Assembly (NCBI GenBank): GCA_964577715.1
Contig: CAZOAA010000024.1
Location: 1-24,580, forward strand
DNA from: SUP05 sp964577715
Lineage (GTDB): Bacteria; Pseudomonadota; Gammaproteobacteria; PS1; Pseudothioglobaceae
Reading direction: 5' to 3'
DNA: 24,580 nucleotides
This document shows, piece after piece, positions 23,018 to 24,580 of the stretch. The number at the start of each line of letters is the position of its first letter. The stretch's first letter is position 1. Position numbers and translations under genes: made by a program. The notes beneath the pieces were generated by a model. The model saw only the letters and a program-made list of their open reading frames with translations, made no database searches and was not told the DNA's origin.

Positions 23018-23509
23018 ATGCAAACAGCGTATTTTGCCGGTGGATGTTTTTGGTGTGTTGAGGCTGTGTTTCAGCGTGTTGATGGTGTTAGTAGCGTTGA
23101 ATCGGGTTATTGCAATGGATTAACAAAAAACCCCACTTATCAGGATATTTGCACAGGCGAGACAGGACATGCTGAAGTGGTTAAGATTGAGTTTGACGAA
23201 TCTTTAGTAACCTTCGAACAATTACTAGAAGTGTTTTTCGCTACACATGACGCCACTACACTTAATCAGCAGGGTAATGACCGAGGTACGCAATATCGAT
23301 CAGCTGTTTTCTACATTAATAATAAGCAGCAAACACTAGCCAAACAGTTTATTGATAAATTAGGCGATAATATTGTGACAGAGGTAAGTAAGTTAGATGT
23401 GTTTTATCCAGCTGAAAGATATCATCAAAATTATTTTAATAACAACCCAAATCAGCCTTATTGTAGAATATTGATTGCACCAAAATTAGATAAATACTTT
23501 CACTCATGA
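23018..23509 (+). CDS. msrA: Peptide methionine sulfoxide reductase MsrA
   Basis: This 163-residue enzyme reduces the S-epimer of methionine sulfoxide in oxidised proteins. The active-site motif GGCFWCVEAVF places the catalytic cysteine at C10, with C13 close by. GYCNGLTKNPTYQDICTGETGHAEVVKI and DRGTQYRSAVFY are classical MsrA segments, with the GTQYRS substrate-binding part intact. It is a short form without signal peptide, so cytoplasmic, and lacks the fused MsrB domain. It starts ATG with no Shine-Dalgarno sequence. It overlaps the MoeB/ThiF-type gene by 4 bases (ATGA), so the two are translationally coupled. Confidence 0.96.
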   Translation: MQTAYFAGGCFWCVEAVFQRVDGVSSVESGYCNGLTKNPTYQDICTGETGHAEVVKIEFDESLVTFEQLLEVFFATHDATTLNQQGNDRGTQYRSAVFYINNKQQTLAKQFIDKLGDNIVTEVSKLDVFYPAERYHQNYFNNNPNQPYCRILIAPKLDKYFHS

Positions 23510-24249
23510 ACGATCAAGATTTACTTAGATATTCTCGACAAATCATATTGCCTAAAATTGGAATAGAAGGGCAGCAGGCCTTACTTGATTCAACTATGTT
23601 GTTAATTGGCATGGGTGGCCTTGGCTCTCCAAGCGCTATGTATCTTGCGGCAGCTGGTGTAGGTCATCTTATTATTGCTGATTTTGACATGGTAGAAATC
23701 TCAAACCTTCAGCGCCAAGTGATTCACCATACGGATGATATTGGTAAATATAAAGTGGATTCGGCCAAAGAAAAGATGCTGGCCATTAATCCGGGCATTA
23801 AAGTTACAACCATTAAAGATCTAAATGATGAAAACTTAAACTCATGGGTATCTAAAGTAGATGTTGTCTTAGATGGGACTGATAACTTTGATACGCGCTT
23901 TAAAGTCAATCAAGCTTGTGTTGAAGAGAAAACACCACTAGTGTCAGCAGCAGTAATACGTTTTGAAGGGCAGTTGTCTGTTTTTAAAGGTTATGAAGCT
24001 AATCAGCCTTGTTATCAGTGCTTGTATTCAGCAGAAGGCAATAACGACGAAACCTGCTCTGAAAATGGCATTCTTTCCCCGGTTGCTGGTGTAATGGGCT
24101 CACTCCAAGCGTTGCAAGCGGTAAAAGTAATGCTTAATTTAGGTGAACAATTAATTGGTAAACTAACAATAATAGATGCAATGGATTTAACCCTCAGAAG
24201 TATCAAGATCAGCAAAGATAGCGCTTGCCCAATCTGCAATAAACAATAG
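23506..24249 (+). CDS. moeB: HesA/MoeB/ThiF family adenylyltransferase
   Basis: This 247-residue E1-like enzyme adenylates the C-terminal Gly-Gly of a ubiquitin-like sulfur carrier. The nucleotide-binding site LIGMGGLGSPSA (33-44), the ISNLQRQ arginine finger (R70), the DGTDNFDTR motif (123-131) and two zinc CxxC pairs (C169/C172 and C241/C244) are intact. The C-terminal IIDAMDLTLRSIKI favours MoeB (molybdopterin) over ThiF (thiamine), but the two cannot be told apart with certainty. C184 sits where ThiF has its acyl-disulfide cysteine and MoeB also has one. No MoaD or ThiS partner is adjacent. It is coupled to msrA by a 4-base overlap. Confidence 0.88.
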   Translation: MNDQDLLRYSRQIILPKIGIEGQQALLDSTMLLIGMGGLGSPSAMYLAAAGVGHLIIADFDMVEISNLQRQVIHHTDDIGKYKVDSAKEKMLAINPGIKVTTIKDLNDENLNSWVSKVDVVLDGTDNFDTRFKVNQACVEEKTPLVSAAVIRFEGQLSVFKGYEANQPCYQCLYSAEGNNDETCSENGILSPVAGVMGSLQALQAVKVMLNLGEQLIGKLTIIDAMDLTLRSIKISKDSACPICNKQ

Positions 24250-24258
24250 GAACAAAAT

Positions 24259-24580
24259 ATGAAAGCACTGGTAAAAAAACACGCAAAAGAAGGTATTTGG
24301 CTAGAAGACGTGTCAATGCCAGAAGTTGGCAATAATGACGTTTTAGTAAAAATCAAAAAAACAGCCATTTGTGGTACTGATATTCATATCTATAATTGGG
24401 ATGAATGGGCACAAAAAACCATTCCAGTACCAATGACTACCGGCCATGAATTTGCAGGTGAGATTGTAGAGTTAGGCTCTAACGTGACTGATCTTCAAAT
24501 CGGTGATATCGTTTCTGGCGAAGGTCATATTACTTGTGGAAGGTGTCGTAATTGCTTGGCAGGGCGTAAGCACTTGTGCC
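24259..24580 (+). CDS. tdh: L-threonine 3-dehydrogenase, N-terminal part (3' end outside window)
   Basis: The first 107 residues of a zinc-dependent medium-chain dehydrogenase that oxidises L-threonine to 2-amino-3-ketobutyrate with NAD. Catalytic zinc residues C38, H63 and E64 and structural zinc cysteines C93, C96, C99 and C107 (TCGRCRNCLAGRKHLC) match the E. coli Tdh numbering exactly. MKALVKKHAKEGIWLEDV and CGTDIHIYNWDEWAQKTIPVP are typical of Tdh, which separates it from sorbitol or alcohol dehydrogenases. AGGAA six bases before the ATG is its ribosome binding site. It starts 9 bases after the MoeB/ThiF-type stop. The frame is open to the window edge. Confidence 0.95.
   Translation, partial: MKALVKKHAKEGIWLEDVSMPEVGNNDVLVKIKKTAICGTDIHIYNWDEWAQKTIPVPMTTGHEFAGEIVELGSNVTDLQIGDIVSGEGHITCGRCRNCLAGRKHLC

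Noticed and set aside
24015..24368. 117-codon minus-strand open frame over the MoeB/ThiF-type gene and tdh
   Set aside because: It overlaps two confidently identified genes on the other strand and has no translation signals.
1..24580. CRISPR array, insertion sequence, prophage or retron-like element
   Set aside because: No regularly spaced direct repeats, transposase, integrase or reverse transcriptase features were seen on either strand.

Overview
The window is an AT-rich stretch of a gammaproteobacterial chromosome made up mostly of housekeeping genes. The gammaproteobacterial reading rests on several points: recJ, thrS, infC, pheS/pheT and ihfA products that resemble the E. coli proteins along their length; the order thrS-infC-rpmI-rplT-pheS-pheT-ihfA; a non-canonical ATT start on infC; and a System I (Ccm) cytochrome c maturation cluster. 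The low GC content and compact layout would fit a reduced marine or symbiotic lineage such as the SUP05/Thioglobus group, but no sulfur-oxidation gene is present, so that placement is a guess.

Layout. Positions 1-180 hold the C-terminal end of a Fic-domain protein of the 'mobile mystery protein B' type, the only clear accessory gene. Positions 182-4062 carry radC, a stand-alone GT51 peptidoglycan glycosyltransferase, tsaB, and a partial cytochrome c maturation set (ccmC, ccmD, ccmE, ccmG), all on the plus strand. Positions 4109-4705 carry hupB with its own promoter and terminator, followed directly by tRNA-Val(TAC) and tRNA-Asp(GTC). ppiD (4860-6701) converges on fabI (6774-7559, minus) across a bidirectional terminator. 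A compact plus-strand run from 7587 to 13365 encodes a peptide-binding-like lipoprotein, lspA, thiO, a secreted Lcl-domain protein and recJ. The translation cluster thrS-infC-rpmI-rplT-pheS-pheT-ihfA runs from 13411 to 20355. A minus-strand block (20357-22978) follows, with an unrecognised small protein and an overlapping trio: an AlkD-like protein, a NIF3/YqfO-like small protein and an AI-2E family transporter. msrA, a MoeB/ThiF-family gene and the 5' part of tdh close the window on the plus strand.

How the genes work together. ccmC-ccmD-ccmE handle periplasmic heme delivery and ccmG supplies reductant for apocytochrome c, but ccmA, ccmB, ccmF and ccmH must lie elsewhere. lspA sits 2 nt after a lipoprotein gene that is a likely substrate. 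The infC-rpmI-rplT block has the sequence hallmarks of IF3 autoregulation (ATT start) and a structured leader in front of rpmI.

There is no CRISPR array, transposase, insertion sequence or obvious defence cassette, and I found no clear new biological system. The longest gene-free stretches are 15848-16017 (170 bp), 4706-4859 (154 bp) and 4063-4212 (150 bp); none exceeds 300 bp. The observations most worth checking are a tRNA promoter that may be embedded in the hupB terminator, the Fic gene end abutting radC, the PBP1B-like stand-alone GT51 protein, the split ccm operon, the rpmI leader hairpins and the orphan 156-residue protein.
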